Source: Lachnospiraceae bacterium
Lineage (GTDB): Bacteria > Bacillota > Clostridia > Lachnospirales > Lachnospiraceae
Direction of reading: 5' to 3'
Length of the DNA: 64,000 nucleotides
NCBI GenBank assembly: GCA_022845955.1
Contig: AP025576.1
Span: 5,394,001-5,458,000, forward strand
The stretch's first letter is position 1. Each line of letters starts with the position of its first letter. This document shows positions 26,135 through 34,146 of this stretch, one piece after another. The notes beneath the pieces are model-generated. The model ran no database searches. It was not told the DNA's origin and saw only the letters and a program-made list of their open reading frames with translations. Position numbers and translations under genes: made by a program.

Positions 26135-26388
26135 TCACCCTCTACCTCAATTGGCTCATGCTCTACACCTTTTCCAGCATTAAGGGCGGAAATACCACGC
26201 CGTAGGTGCGCCATATTGCTTTCGGAATAGAACGGGTCAGCAGATAATTCAAAAGGTATACGCCGCTCTCTGGCAACTTTTTTTAAAAAGATATTTATTG
26301 CCGCTGACATACTTATACCAATATCATCAAAGGTTTGCTCTGCGCCACGCTTAACGTCATCATCAACACGCAAACTAATCTGTACCAT
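26131..26388 (-). CDS. RelB/DinJ-family antitoxin
   Basis: An 85-residue antitoxin. The N-terminal ribbon-helix-helix reads VQISLRVDDDVKRGAEQTFDDIG and GISMSAAINIFLKKVARER; the acidic C-terminus (HEPIEVEGE) would wrap the toxin. The start at 26388 follows AAGGAGTG and is preferred to the longer frame starting in the -35 region. It should neutralise the downstream YoeB protein and repress the shared promoter through the palindrome overlapping the -35 box. Confidence 0.9.
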   Translation of the reverse strand: MVQISLRVDDDVKRGAEQTFDDIGISMSAAINIFLKKVARERRIPFELSADPFYSESNMAHLRRGISALNAGKGVEHEPIEVEGE

Positions 26389-26413
26389 AAAATCACTCCT
26401 TCCTTGTGCTTTT

Positions 26414-26464
26414 ATTATACTACATTCAGAAGCAACATACAAGCATTTTTATATACATATGCTT
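26414..26464 (-). promoter_or_regulatory. Promoter and palindromic operator of the toxin-antitoxin pair
   Basis: On the minus strand TTGTAT (26437-26442) and TATAAT (26414-26419) are 17 bp apart. AAGCAT…ATATGCTT (26441-26464) is an inverted repeat touching the -35 box, as expected for autorepression by a ribbon-helix-helix antitoxin. Confidence 0.7.
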
Positions 26465-26555
26465 TTCTATTACAGTATACCGGTCTGCTTGTATTTGATA
26501 CTAAATAACATAAATAATTTATTAAAGATGAATATTTCATGTGCTTTTTAAGTAG

Positions 26556-26800
26556 ATACTGTCGCTTTAATTCCGACAAACTCCAATCATTTTTGCTGCC
26601 TCTATCTCATAAAAATGACGTTCGTCAATATTGGCGATTCTCATCAATTGTAAATAATGAGACCAACTCAAGAAAAACTTACGGTCTATATTTACTTTTG
26701 GAAGATTTTCAAATTGGTCAGACACTATCTGACCAATTTGATCACTAGAATAAACCATATAAAACTGCCGCATTTGTTTTAAATTTGTAACAGAAAAACC
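26556..26800 (-). pseudogene. Fragment of a DUF1016/YhcG-type PD-(D/E)XK nuclease gene
   Basis: Read on the minus strand from 26800, the frame gives GFSVTNLKQMRQFYMVYS, then an Asp/Gln-rich piece, then LSWSHYLQLMRI, DERHFYEIEAAK. After that a one-base shift is needed to continue NDWSLSELKRQY. These are conserved N-terminal blocks of YhcG (DUF1016) nucleases in the right order. The 5' side is cut off by a stop and, 26 bp further, by a 134-bp palindromic element; the 3' two thirds of the gene are missing. It is a dead remnant. Confidence 0.8.
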
Positions 26801-26826
26801 TTAGTAATATATTCGGTATTATATAA

Positions 26827-26960
26827 CAGTTCAGACGGTTCTTTGTGCCCTGCAGCATCCCCCTCCCCTGCATTTCCCTGGGGCGGCGTTGCTGCAAGGT
26901 TCCTTGCAGAGAAAAGCAGGGGAGAGGGATGCCGCAGGGCACAAAGGGCCGTCTGAACTG
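26827..26960. repeat. 134-bp palindromic element
   Basis: 45-base arms (26827-26871 and 26916-26960) are almost perfect inverted copies starting CAGTTCAGACGG and ending CCGTCTGAACTG. The loop contains a second exact hairpin (CTGCAAGG/CCTTGCAG). ATTATAT occurs on both flanks (26818-26824 and 26968-26974), as a target duplication would. It carries no gene and resembles a small non-autonomous element. Confidence 0.75.
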
Positions 26961-27033
26961 CTACGACATTATATGATACAGATTTTAATCGTATTCTAAC
27001 ATATTCTGTCGAATCATGCCATCACCCTCTCCG

Positions 27034-28593
27034 TCAGTGCTGCACATCCCGGGCATGTAAAGCCATCAGGTCAAACGGAGGCAGAATCTCGTCCAAAAAA
27101 GCCAAAAGCTCATCATCAAAGTTATGGCGCACCTCACATACCCGGTCAAATATCATGGTAGGCTCCTCTTCCGGCGTTACCGGCGGCCATGCTGCAAGAC
27201 CATCATGATTGGGATTTCCAAAGCGGGCAAACTGCATGGCCGCTTCGAAGATCTGCTTCTCCAGTTCCCCGGAAACCCCGTCAATATTGCAGACCTCCAC
27301 TTTGTCCGTATTGTGGAAAATAAAAGGGATATCGGAGCAGTGCCAGGCTGCTTTTCCATATTGATACGGGAAGTTCAGAGTGAAGAGATACAGGTAAGAC
27401 GGCGCTTTCCCTCCCCGGGCGTGGAGTTTTGCAAGAGATTTGGAGGGTTGTCTGAAAACCCGATCCACATCCAGCACATCCAATGCATTTTTACCCGGAT
27501 ACGCCTTTTGGAAAAGCGCCTTTACCTTTTCTGCATGTTCCCCGTATTCCCGGGAAAGGATGGCATCTGTCTCCGCATCCGTCAGGCTGTCTTTCCGGAA
27601 GGGGGAGGGCCGGAAGGAAAATTCCCCGAACACGGTTCCCACCAGAAGAGGAATTGTCTTGGCGTGCTCCCGGAAACCAGTCAGCAAGGGTTCCCCCAGA
27701 TAATAATCATTGACAACAGGCATCCCTCCCACATAGATACCCCGGCCTGCCAGAGCCGGGGAGACGGTGTTATAAGCCCTGGCCAGTTCATAATAGGGTA
27801 CGGTTTCCAGCTTTTCCACCTCTCCCCGGGGAATCCCCAGCTCCTTCAGAAGGGCTTCTGCAATCTCCGTTCCGTCTCCGGGAAGAACAGGAATCACTTT
27901 GCCGTCCGATACGCCGCTCATCACAATGGCCCGATGGAACAGGCCGTCCGCTTCCGGTATCTGCATCAGCCCGGTCACCTTCATTCCGCCGCCGGACTGT
28001 CCGAACAGCGTAACATTGTCAGGGTCTCCGCCGAATGCTTCTATATTAGTATGTATCCAGCGCAAGGCGGCCACCAGGTCGGCAAGCCCGGCATTACCGG
28101 AATTTTTATATTTTTCTCCATAGGTTGACAGGTCGAGGAATCCCAGGATATTCAGCCGGTGGTTAACGGTTACCACCACCACATCTCCTTTGCTGCACAT
28201 ATTAAAACCGTCATAGGCCACCTGTTCAATGGAAGATCCTGCGGCATAACCGCCGCCGTGCAGCCATACCATGACCGGTTTTTTCGCCTTTTTATCCAAA
28301 GCGGGCGTCCACAGATTCAGGTTCTGGCAGTTTTCATCCTGGGGCCAGTACCGGTGCGGCACCAGCAGCTCCCCGGAGGGCGTGTCCTGTGTCAGCAAAG
28401 GACATACAAAACCATAGGATGAGGTTTCCTTCACCCCTTCCCAGCTTTCCGTTTCCCTTGGCATCTGAAAACGTTCCGCTTTTGCATAGGGGATCCCTTT
28501 GAATATACAGACGCCGTCCCATTCATAACCCTTCACCTTACCTGCCTTTGTCTCCACCGCGGGTATTTCATCATACCGAAATACATGTGCCAT
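27034..28593 (-). CDS. Type-B carboxylesterase
   Basis: A 519-residue carboxylesterase/lipase. The N-terminal block VKGYEWDGVCIFKGIPYAKA is family-typical. The oxyanion motif HGGGY is at 112-116, the nucleophile elbow GQSGGG gives Ser200, and the triad Glu/His are expected near FGEFSF and AWHCSDIPFIF. There is no signal peptide, so it is cytoplasmic. It hydrolyses carboxylic esters; in a glycan-degrading neighbourhood it may remove acyl groups from oligosaccharides, but this is inference. GGAGGAG lies close to the ATG. It is transcribed alone. Confidence 0.9.
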   Translation of the reverse strand: MAHVFRYDEIPAVETKAGKVKGYEWDGVCIFKGIPYAKAERFQMPRETESWEGVKETSSYGFVCPLLTQDTPSGELLVPHRYWPQDENCQNLNLWTPALDKKAKKPVMVWLHGGGYAAGSSIEQVAYDGFNMCSKGDVVVVTVNHRLNILGFLDLSTYGEKYKNSGNAGLADLVAALRWIHTNIEAFGGDPDNVTLFGQSGGGMKVTGLMQIPEADGLFHRAIVMSGVSDGKVIPVLPGDGTEIAEALLKELGIPRGEVEKLETVPYYELARAYNTVSPALAGRGIYVGGMPVVNDYYLGEPLLTGFREHAKTIPLLVGTVFGEFSFRPSPFRKDSLTDAETDAILSREYGEHAEKVKALFQKAYPGKNALDVLDVDRVFRQPSKSLAKLHARGGKAPSYLYLFTLNFPYQYGKAAWHCSDIPFIFHNTDKVEVCNIDGVSGELEKQIFEAAMQFARFGNPNHDGLAAWPPVTPEEEPTMIFDRVCEVRHNFDDELLAFLDEILPPFDLMALHARDVQH

Positions 28594-28923
28594 TTCAACT
28601 CCTCCTTTTTTCTGAAGGAAAAATCCCTGTCCACTTATGCAGACATAGAATTTGTCCTTCCATTTTTAATGGTTATCCCTTTATCAGGCTTCCTTTTACA
28701 GGTATCCGCCGTCCGCCCGTACCGGATATTTGTTCCTGTCTCCTTAAGTCGGCCTCCTGTTTCATTATATAACATGTCTATAATTAAAACCAGACAAGGT
28801 ATGGATAAAGGCGATATTTCATTACATAGTAATTATATAGGACAGAGCAGCGTTAAAGTATCCAAATAATTACCATTTGATGTCGTTTATATGACCATTT
28901 CCCCATTTTTATGCCATACTAAA
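28594..28923. other. Intergenic stretch, no gene seen
   Basis: About 330 bp upstream of the carboxylesterase gene. It should hold its promoter, but I see no convincing -35/-10 pair, no RNA gene and no protein-like frame. Confidence 0.4.
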
Positions 28924-28968
28924 ATGACAGGAGTCTGCTGTCCCTTTTCGATAGCATACTCCTGTCAT
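28924..28968 (-). terminator. Terminator of the BlaI-M56-lipoprotein operon
   Basis: ATGACAGGAGT (28924-28934) pairs exactly with ACTCCTGTCAT (28958-28968). On the minus strand it is followed by TTTTAGT. It lies 80 bases after the lipoprotein stop. Confidence 0.65.
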
Positions 28969-28971
28969 GAT

Positions 28972-29019
28972 TCAAACTTCACAGCCGGCAGGGGTCATTT
29001 GGCGACTGCGAAGTTTAAG
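28972..29019. repeat. Short copy of the ACTCAAACTTCGCAGT repeat
   Basis: On the minus strand it reads ACTTAAACTTCGCAGTCGCC, then AAATGACCCCTGCCGGCTGT, closely matching the arm at 25585-25625. It then closes on itself with GAAGTTTGAA. It sits between the lipoprotein stop and its terminator. Confidence 0.65.
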
Positions 29020-29047
29020 TCATTATCCGTTCCGCGGGACAACGGCA

Positions 29048-30607
29048 CTATTCGCCGTAATCCTCCATATACAGGTAATCCACCTCACAGCCGGTATATT
29101 CGATATAGGAATTTCCGGCCGTCTTACCAGCGTTATCTATTACCTTTTTCAGCTGCGCTTCCTCCATTCCTCCTTTTCCGAATACACGGTCGATCTCTTC
29201 CTTCACCGCCTGTGTCACCGCTTTCAGGAAGGCATCCCGGGCGCTTACGGTAAGCTTATCCGCATCCAGGATACGGTAGGTGAAGCTGTAATACCCCTCT
29301 GCCATCTGTACCACCATCTTGTCTCCGAATACGTCCTCCTCCCTTGATGATTCAACCCGAACCTCATAAGAAGGATCCACCTGTTTTTGGGAATACAGTT
29401 CTCTCTGGCGTGCATAGTATTCATCCTGGGAGGCCCGGACTGTTGTACGGAGGAACTCCGCATTCCCGTCCGTATCCTCAAGATGCTCCATGACATAATC
29501 ATAGGCATCATAAAAATCTTCTTTTTCCTCCTCATAGCCGTTGAATACCGCATTGATTTTCCGGTTAAATTCCGCTATGGACATTTCTTCATAGTCCGGG
29601 AATTTCAGCTCATTCATGACAATCTCGTACTGCTTCGCCGGATCCACAGACTTTTCCTCTTCTGTGTCCTCATCCCAATCTTCGGTCTTTTCTTTATCAT
29701 ATACATCATCCCAGTAATAAGAAAGTTTCTTGCCGCCCTCCCATACCAGCTGTCCGTCCAGAGCCTTCAGGATACGCTCCAGCTCCCCATCCGCCGCTTT
29801 TTCCATGGCTTCTTCCTTCTGCAGGTCCGCCGGAGTCTGTTTTTGCAGGAAAGCCTGCATTTTTTCATCCACACCTTTCAGGATGCTGTCCCGCTGGGCC
29901 ACGGTTACCTTCTGTTCCTCCGGAATCCGGTAATCATAGGAATAATCCGCATAGCCTCCGGACAGGAATTCTTTATCCCCGAACACATCTCCATAGGTTT
30001 CCAGAAAAGCTTCTCCGCTGTGCCATGGATTTTTCTGTCTCTGACAGACTCCGTAATGCTTTCTTTCACATTCGTCCCAGGTATTAGAAAGAGTACCATA
30101 TACAAAATCCGCAACCGGATCCGTATCCGCCAGAGAGGAATAAACACGCTGGAGAACTTCTTCCGCTTTATGGAAGGTTTCCTCATCCTCCCAGTCCATA
30201 ACCATGCGGTTGAACTCTGCAACACTGCTGTTTTCGTATCCCGCAGTCTGCCAGGAAAGGATTTGTTCATAATCTTCTTTGGTATATTTATTGGTGCCTC
30301 TCCACCATCCGTAGCGTGATCTGCCGGATTGAAAGGAATCACAGCTGCTGTCCGAAGTTGCTTCCCCTTCCCCCGCCGATGCGGATTCTGTTTCCGTGCC
30401 TGCCTGTAAAGCGGTTTCTGCTGCCTCCTGCGGGGAATCCTGCGCTTTTGTATCCGCTACGGCATCCCCCTGCGTCTTTGTGTCCGCTGCGGCATCCCCT
30501 TCCGATGTTTTGGGGCCGCAGGCCGCCAGCAGAACAGTCAGGAGGATAACCGCGGGAAGTGCCGCTTTCCGTGACTTCTTCCTCCCCATTAGCTTTCTTA
30601 TCTTCAT
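29048..30607 (-). CDS. Lipoprotein with two copies of a 'SIAEFNR' domain
   Basis: A 519-residue protein with a lipoprotein signal peptide; the lipobox LLAAC gives Cys30. An Ala/Thr/Glu-rich linker reaches to about residue 100. Two related domains follow: domain 1 has SVAEFNR (128-134), DVFGD (207-211) and YRIPEEQKVTVAQRDSIL (226-243); domain 2 has SIAEFNR (343-349), DVFGD (425-429), YRILDADKLTVSARDAFL (444-461) and TGCEVDYLYMED (505-516). The same domain forms the ectodomain of the M56 protease encoded two bases upstream. It is anchored outside the membrane. I know no named family for the domain; a ligand- or inhibitor-like role beside the M56 sensor is inference. Confidence 0.8.
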   Translation of the reverse strand: MKIRKLMGRKKSRKAALPAVILLTVLLAACGPKTSEGDAAADTKTQGDAVADTKAQDSPQEAAETALQAGTETESASAGEGEATSDSSCDSFQSGRSRYGWWRGTNKYTKEDYEQILSWQTAGYENSSVAEFNRMVMDWEDEETFHKAEEVLQRVYSSLADTDPVADFVYGTLSNTWDECERKHYGVCQRQKNPWHSGEAFLETYGDVFGDKEFLSGGYADYSYDYRIPEEQKVTVAQRDSILKGVDEKMQAFLQKQTPADLQKEEAMEKAADGELERILKALDGQLVWEGGKKLSYYWDDVYDKEKTEDWDEDTEEEKSVDPAKQYEIVMNELKFPDYEEMSIAEFNRKINAVFNGYEEEKEDFYDAYDYVMEHLEDTDGNAEFLRTTVRASQDEYYARQRELYSQKQVDPSYEVRVESSREEDVFGDKMVVQMAEGYYSFTYRILDADKLTVSARDAFLKAVTQAVKEEIDRVFGKGGMEEAQLKKVIDNAGKTAGNSYIEYTGCEVDYLYMEDYGE

Positions 30608-30609
30608 GT

Positions 30610-32304
30610 TCAGTAATCCTCTCTTTCATATACTTCGAAATCAAAGACTTCACAGCCGGTGAAGCTGATTTTATCATTGGTAATCTTTTCTCCTTCGTTT
30701 TGCAGTTTTTCCTGCATTTCCTGCTGTGTGGCATCTTTTATCCCATCCGATTCCAGCATATCCCGGGCCGCCTGCATGACTTTCTGAAGAAATGCATCTC
30801 TTTCCCCTACCGTAAGATTATCCTGATCCAGGATACGGTAGGTGAATTCATAATCCATCCAGATCTGTCCGGCTTCCACGCTGTCCCCGAACACATCCGC
30901 CATGGTTACCAGCTCCGCCGTGGCTGAAAAGCTGGGATCCTTTCTCACTCCGGAATAAACCTCATCCACACGGCTTTGGTATTCTTCCCGGGAAGCCGGT
31001 ATGGTATTGCGCAGGTACCCTGCATTGGGGTCCGTGACGGGCAGATTGGACACCACGGAATCATAAAGATAATAAAGGGCTCCGTCTTCAGCGTCATCCT
31101 CTTCCATAATCTTGTTTATGGTACGGTTGAATTCCGCTATCGACATTTTTTCATAGGCTTCGGGTTTGACAGCGCTAATCAGCTGATCATACTGTTCCTG
31201 CGTATATCCGTCCATATACCCTTCTTCTTTCCAGGAATCCCTTACATCCCATACATAGTCCATTCCGGCAGGCAGCGCTTTCTCTTCGCCGTCTCCTTCC
31301 TCCCCCTCTTCTCCGTTGTTTTTCACCAACTGGTTTTCCTCAAGATTCCGACGGACCGATCCGGCTTGTTTTTCCATCGCCGAAGTGGCGAACAGGATTA
31401 TAACAGCGCATACGATCACCAGGGCGCATACAATACCTGCAACCGTCAGTTTCTTGGCCTTCATGATAGCATCGATCCGCTCCTTCAGGGCATTCTTGCT
31501 GAAGCTGGAGGAAAGAGGGGTCAGGTAGGTGCGCTTTTCTTCCATTTCCAGAAGCGCCAGGGCATAGGAAGGGCAGGACTGGATTCCATACTGGCGGATT
31601 ACCGCCTCATCACAGGCCAGCTCCAGATCCCGGTTGGACAGAATATACATGACCCAGACCAGGGGATTGAACCAATGGACACACAGCATGGCCGCAAGCA
31701 GCCACTTCGTAAGGGCATCAAACCGGCGGATATGGGACATTTCATGGGCCAGTATGAACCCCATGGTCTCTTCATCCCTCCAGTCCGCATCCGCGGGCAG
31801 CAGGATTACCGGCCAAAGAATCCCATAAGTAAGAGGCGACTCTATTCTGTCCGAACAGCGTACCTGTACCGGCCTGCGCAGCCGGTGTTCCTCTATCCAT
31901 TCTTTGGCAAAGGGGTGTTCCACAGGCAGGGAGGCGGCATATATCCGGCGCCCCCGCAGATGCATGACCAGAATAGCAAGTGCCAGCAGGGCAGCGCCCC
32001 CTGTCCAAAACAGCAGCCAGGGTGACAGGGCCGACGCTGAAGCGGCCTGCGCCGCATTCTCCGAAAGAAGCAGGCCGGGACGCCGCCAATTCTGACCGGC
32101 TCCCCGGATAGCCCCCTGCCCCACTGCGGTATAAACACTCACCGGGGAAGGAATGCGCACCGGCAGAATCAGACAGAAGAAAGCCGCTCCCCACAATGCC
32201 AGAAAAGCTGTCTTCGGCAGCCGGTTCACTGCCAGCGCCCTCACTATAATAATTACCCCTATCATCACTGCACCGCTTATACTCATTTCAAGCAACGTTT
32301 GCAT
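30610..32304 (-). CDS. M56-family (BlaR1/MecR1-like) sensor metalloprotease with SIAEFNR ectodomain
   Basis: A 564-residue membrane protease. The N-terminal part has the BlaR1 layout of membrane helices, with the zinc site HEMSH at 187-191 and a further ligand in DLELACDEA (Glu228). A last membrane helix lies near 290-308. The extracellular C-terminus is not a penicillin-binding domain: it has SIAEFNR (388-394), DVFGD (470-474), YRILDQDNLTVGERDAFL (489-506) and TGCEVFDFEVYE (549-560), as in the following lipoprotein. By analogy with BlaR1, ectodomain sensing would activate the protease to inactivate the BlaI repressor encoded upstream. Confidence 0.88.
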   Translation of the reverse strand: MQTLLEMSISGAVMIGVIIIVRALAVNRLPKTAFLALWGAAFFCLILPVRIPSPVSVYTAVGQGAIRGAGQNWRRPGLLLSENAAQAASASALSPWLLFWTGGAALLALAILVMHLRGRRIYAASLPVEHPFAKEWIEEHRLRRPVQVRCSDRIESPLTYGILWPVILLPADADWRDEETMGFILAHEMSHIRRFDALTKWLLAAMLCVHWFNPLVWVMYILSNRDLELACDEAVIRQYGIQSCPSYALALLEMEEKRTYLTPLSSSFSKNALKERIDAIMKAKKLTVAGIVCALVIVCAVIILFATSAMEKQAGSVRRNLEENQLVKNNGEEGEEGDGEEKALPAGMDYVWDVRDSWKEEGYMDGYTQEQYDQLISAVKPEAYEKMSIAEFNRTINKIMEEDDAEDGALYYLYDSVVSNLPVTDPNAGYLRNTIPASREEYQSRVDEVYSGVRKDPSFSATAELVTMADVFGDSVEAGQIWMDYEFTYRILDQDNLTVGERDAFLQKVMQAARDMLESDGIKDATQQEMQEKLQNEGEKITNDKISFTGCEVFDFEVYEREDY

Positions 32305-32339
32305 ATTATCCTCCTTATGTGACTATGGTGTTGCTGTTT

Positions 32340-32418
32340 ATTTCCGCGGGCAACGAGCCAAACGGATGCACTCGCATAGAACCGAAGGTTCTATTATCCG
32401 CTTGGCGACTGCCGCGAG
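32340..32418. repeat. Palindromic intergenic repeat, longer copy
   Basis: CGCGGGCAACGAGCCAAACG faces CGCTTGGCGACTGCCGCG around an inner hairpin AGAACCGAAGGTTCT. The design matches 16659-16702. Immediately right of it, GTCAAATCCCC faces GGGGTATTTGAC at the end of the BlaI gene, so most of the BlaI-M56 spacer can fold. Confidence 0.5.
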
Positions 32419-32483
32419 GGTCAAATCCCCATACACATTAGTGTATTGCGCTTGCTGCGTAACAAGTTTTATGCCCTGTCAGC

Positions 32484-32858
32484 TCACTGTGGGGTATTTG
32501 ACTTCCAATTTTTAATCCGTTCCTTCATTCGTGTGATCTCATCCTGTGACAGCCGTTTGCTTCCCAGCAGGGATGCGACAAGCAAGTCCGCTGATCCCTC
32601 GAAATTACGCTGTATCAGCTCTTCCGTTTCCTGTTCCTGCACGCGTTCCCTGCTTATCAGCGGGTGGCAGATGAAACCCGGCTCCCGTCTTTCAACGGCT
32701 TCCTTTTCCACACATTTGCGGATGATGGTATAGGTGGTGGTTTTACTCCAGCCCACCTTTTTATTGAGCCGCTCCGCAATCTCCTTTGCACTCAGCTCCC
32801 CTTCGTCCCATAAGCATTCCATTACCCGACGTTCCGAATCAAATAATTTACCAATCAT
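32484..32858 (-). CDS. BlaI/MecI/CopY-family repressor
   Basis: A 124-residue winged-helix repressor. Features are LFDSERRVMECLWDEGELSA, the recognition helix region KVGWSKTTTYTIIRKCVEK and the C-terminal dimer helices (ETEELIQRNF…). In BlaI the cleavable bond lies between DNA-binding and dimer parts. The start at 32858 follows GGAGG, inside the longer frame beginning at 32891, which would overlap the operator. Its promoter carries two TACTCCAGTA palindromes, so it should repress itself together with the M56 protease and lipoprotein genes. Confidence 0.9.
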   Translation of the reverse strand: MIGKLFDSERRVMECLWDEGELSAKEIAERLNKKVGWSKTTTYTIIRKCVEKEAVERREPGFICHPLISRERVQEQETEELIQRNFEGSADLLVASLLGSKRLSQDEITRMKERIKNWKSNTPQ

Positions 32859-32875
32859 ATCTTCAACCTCCATTT

Positions 32876-32911
32876 TACTCCAGTAGAACATATTGTCATT
32901 CTACTCCAGTA
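32876..32911 (-). promoter_or_regulatory. Two BlaI-type operators (TACTCCAGTA)
   Basis: The palindrome TACTCCAGTA occurs at 32876-32885 and 32902-32911, 26 bp apart. The distal copy overlaps the -10 box and the proximal one covers the leader, matching the paired TACT…AGTA operators of Bla/Mec systems. Confidence 0.82.
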
Positions 32912-32926
32912 AAACAGAAGTGTCAA
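32898..32926 (-). promoter_or_regulatory. Promoter of the BlaI-M56-lipoprotein operon
   Basis: On the minus strand consensus TTGACA (32921-32926) and TAGAAT (32898-32903) are exactly 17 bp apart. Confidence 0.85.
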
Positions 32927-32937
32927 TAGGATAATAA

Positions 32938-33001
32938 AAAATAGCTTTACAGACGACGGCGGGAAACCAATCCGTCCCCGCCGTCGTCTATAAAGCTATT
33001 T
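32938..33001. terminator. Very strong bidirectional terminator
   Basis: AAATAGCTTTACAGACGACG and the rest of a 25-bp arm pair with 32977-33001 with one mismatch, around a 13-base loop. T-runs lie on the minus-strand side. It insulates the BlaI promoter from the ArsR unit on its right. Confidence 0.88.
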
Positions 33002-33106
33002 ACTTTCCCATGCCTCATTCACAATGGCCAGCAGCCGTTCCGTTTGTTCCAAAGATATATGTTCTGCAAGCCTTGCCCCTGCAATAACAGGCATCCAGGC
33101 CGGCAT
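32996..33106 (-). pseudogene. Possible C-terminal gene remnant (36 codons)
   Basis: A short frame MPAWMPVIAGARLAEHISLE continuing to NEAWESK and a stop that lies inside the terminator stem. The sequence looks protein-like and the terminator follows directly, as after a real gene. There is no ribosome site, and the piece looks like the tail of a larger deleted gene. Family not recognised. Confidence 0.35.
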
Positions 33107-33156
33107 AGCTGCCTGGCTCGTTGCTCGCGGGAATAAAGCGCTGCCAGTTCCGCCCT

Positions 33157-34077
33157 CTACTCCTCTATCCCGCTGTAATTCATTTTCACGTTGATATCCT
33201 GATTATAGTTTCCAAAGGACTTTCCAAAAATAGTCAGGCCCCCTACATGGGCGGAGTCCTCATCCACTGCCAAACGCAGCCGCAATGTACTCTTATAATC
33301 CAAATGCAGCTGCCGGATATCCACGTTGGAAATCTTCAGGCCATCGATAAAGGTGCCTTTGCCATTCACCACCAGGAGTTTGAGCATACCATACTGGTTC
33401 CAGTTGGGATACCACCAGTCCGGGGTAAAAAGCCCCCGCACATCGCCGAAATCACCCGGCGATGTCCACTTTCCCAGAAGCACACCGTTCAGGTAAAAGC
33501 TGATATCCGAAGGCCAGTTGTCATTCACGCCCGGCGCTTCGCTTCCCAGCTCCAGGGATATGGATATCTGATCGATTTTGTTGCCGGAAGGGATGAAATT
33601 AGGGATGATATATTCCACATACCCTCTGGTAAACCAGAGGATCTCCGCATTATACCGGTCCGGGTGGGCAAAATACCGGGTATCGTCTACCGCCCCAATC
33701 AGTGCGGAGGAGGTTGCCATCCCGCAGGTGGGATAGACCTCATAGCCGGCAAAATGGCCCACTTTCAGATCGGTGTCGTAAATATTCTTTTCTTCCTCCC
33801 GGCTGTTCACCTCAATCAGAATCTTATCCAGCGCCACGGCGCATTTTTTCTGGTTGCCATGCCCCGCGGACTCGCTGGTAACCGTGATTATCCCGCTGTC
33901 CTCCAGCTTTTTGATATGGCTGGTCAGCGCGCCGTTGGTAATCTTAAGCCGAGATGCCAGCTCGTTCATATTCATATCCTGGTTTTCCAGAAGGATTTTT
34001 ATGATTTCTATTCGTATTTCGGAGCCTAAGGCCTTAAATACTTCAAGCCCCTCCTCCAACGCTTTTATATGCAGCAT
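33157..34077 (-). CDS. ArsR-type HTH regulator with a large C-terminal beta-rich domain
   Basis: A 306-residue protein. Residues 1-80 form a winged helix of the ArsR type (VFKALGSEIRIEIIKILLEN, KITNGALTSHIKKLEDSGII). The remaining 225 residues are far longer than in metal-sensing ArsR proteins and look beta-rich (DISFYLNGVLLGKW, GLFTPDWWYPNWNQYG), a carbohydrate-binding-like texture. No CxC metal motif is present at the usual place. It lies next to GH51/GH43 arabinan/xylan genes on the same strand, so sensing a sugar or glycoside is a reasonable inference. Confidence 0.8.
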   Translation of the reverse strand: MLHIKALEEGLEVFKALGSEIRIEIIKILLENQDMNMNELASRLKITNGALTSHIKKLEDSGIITVTSESAGHGNQKKCAVALDKILIEVNSREEEKNIYDTDLKVGHFAGYEVYPTCGMATSSALIGAVDDTRYFAHPDRYNAEILWFTRGYVEYIIPNFIPSGNKIDQISISLELGSEAPGVNDNWPSDISFYLNGVLLGKWTSPGDFGDVRGLFTPDWWYPNWNQYGMLKLLVVNGKGTFIDGLKISNVDIRQLHLDYKSTLRLRLAVDEDSAHVGGLTIFGKSFGNYNQDINVKMNYSGIEE

Positions 34078-34146
34078 ACTTATCCCCCAGATCCCTCTCT
34101 ATCCCGGCGCATTGTGCATCTCTTCCAAAACCCGCCGTATGCCCTG

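Noticed and set aside
30976-32025. 349-codon plus-strand frame
   Set aside because: Antisense to the M56 protease gene; composition is Gln/His/Arg-rich as in shadow frames.
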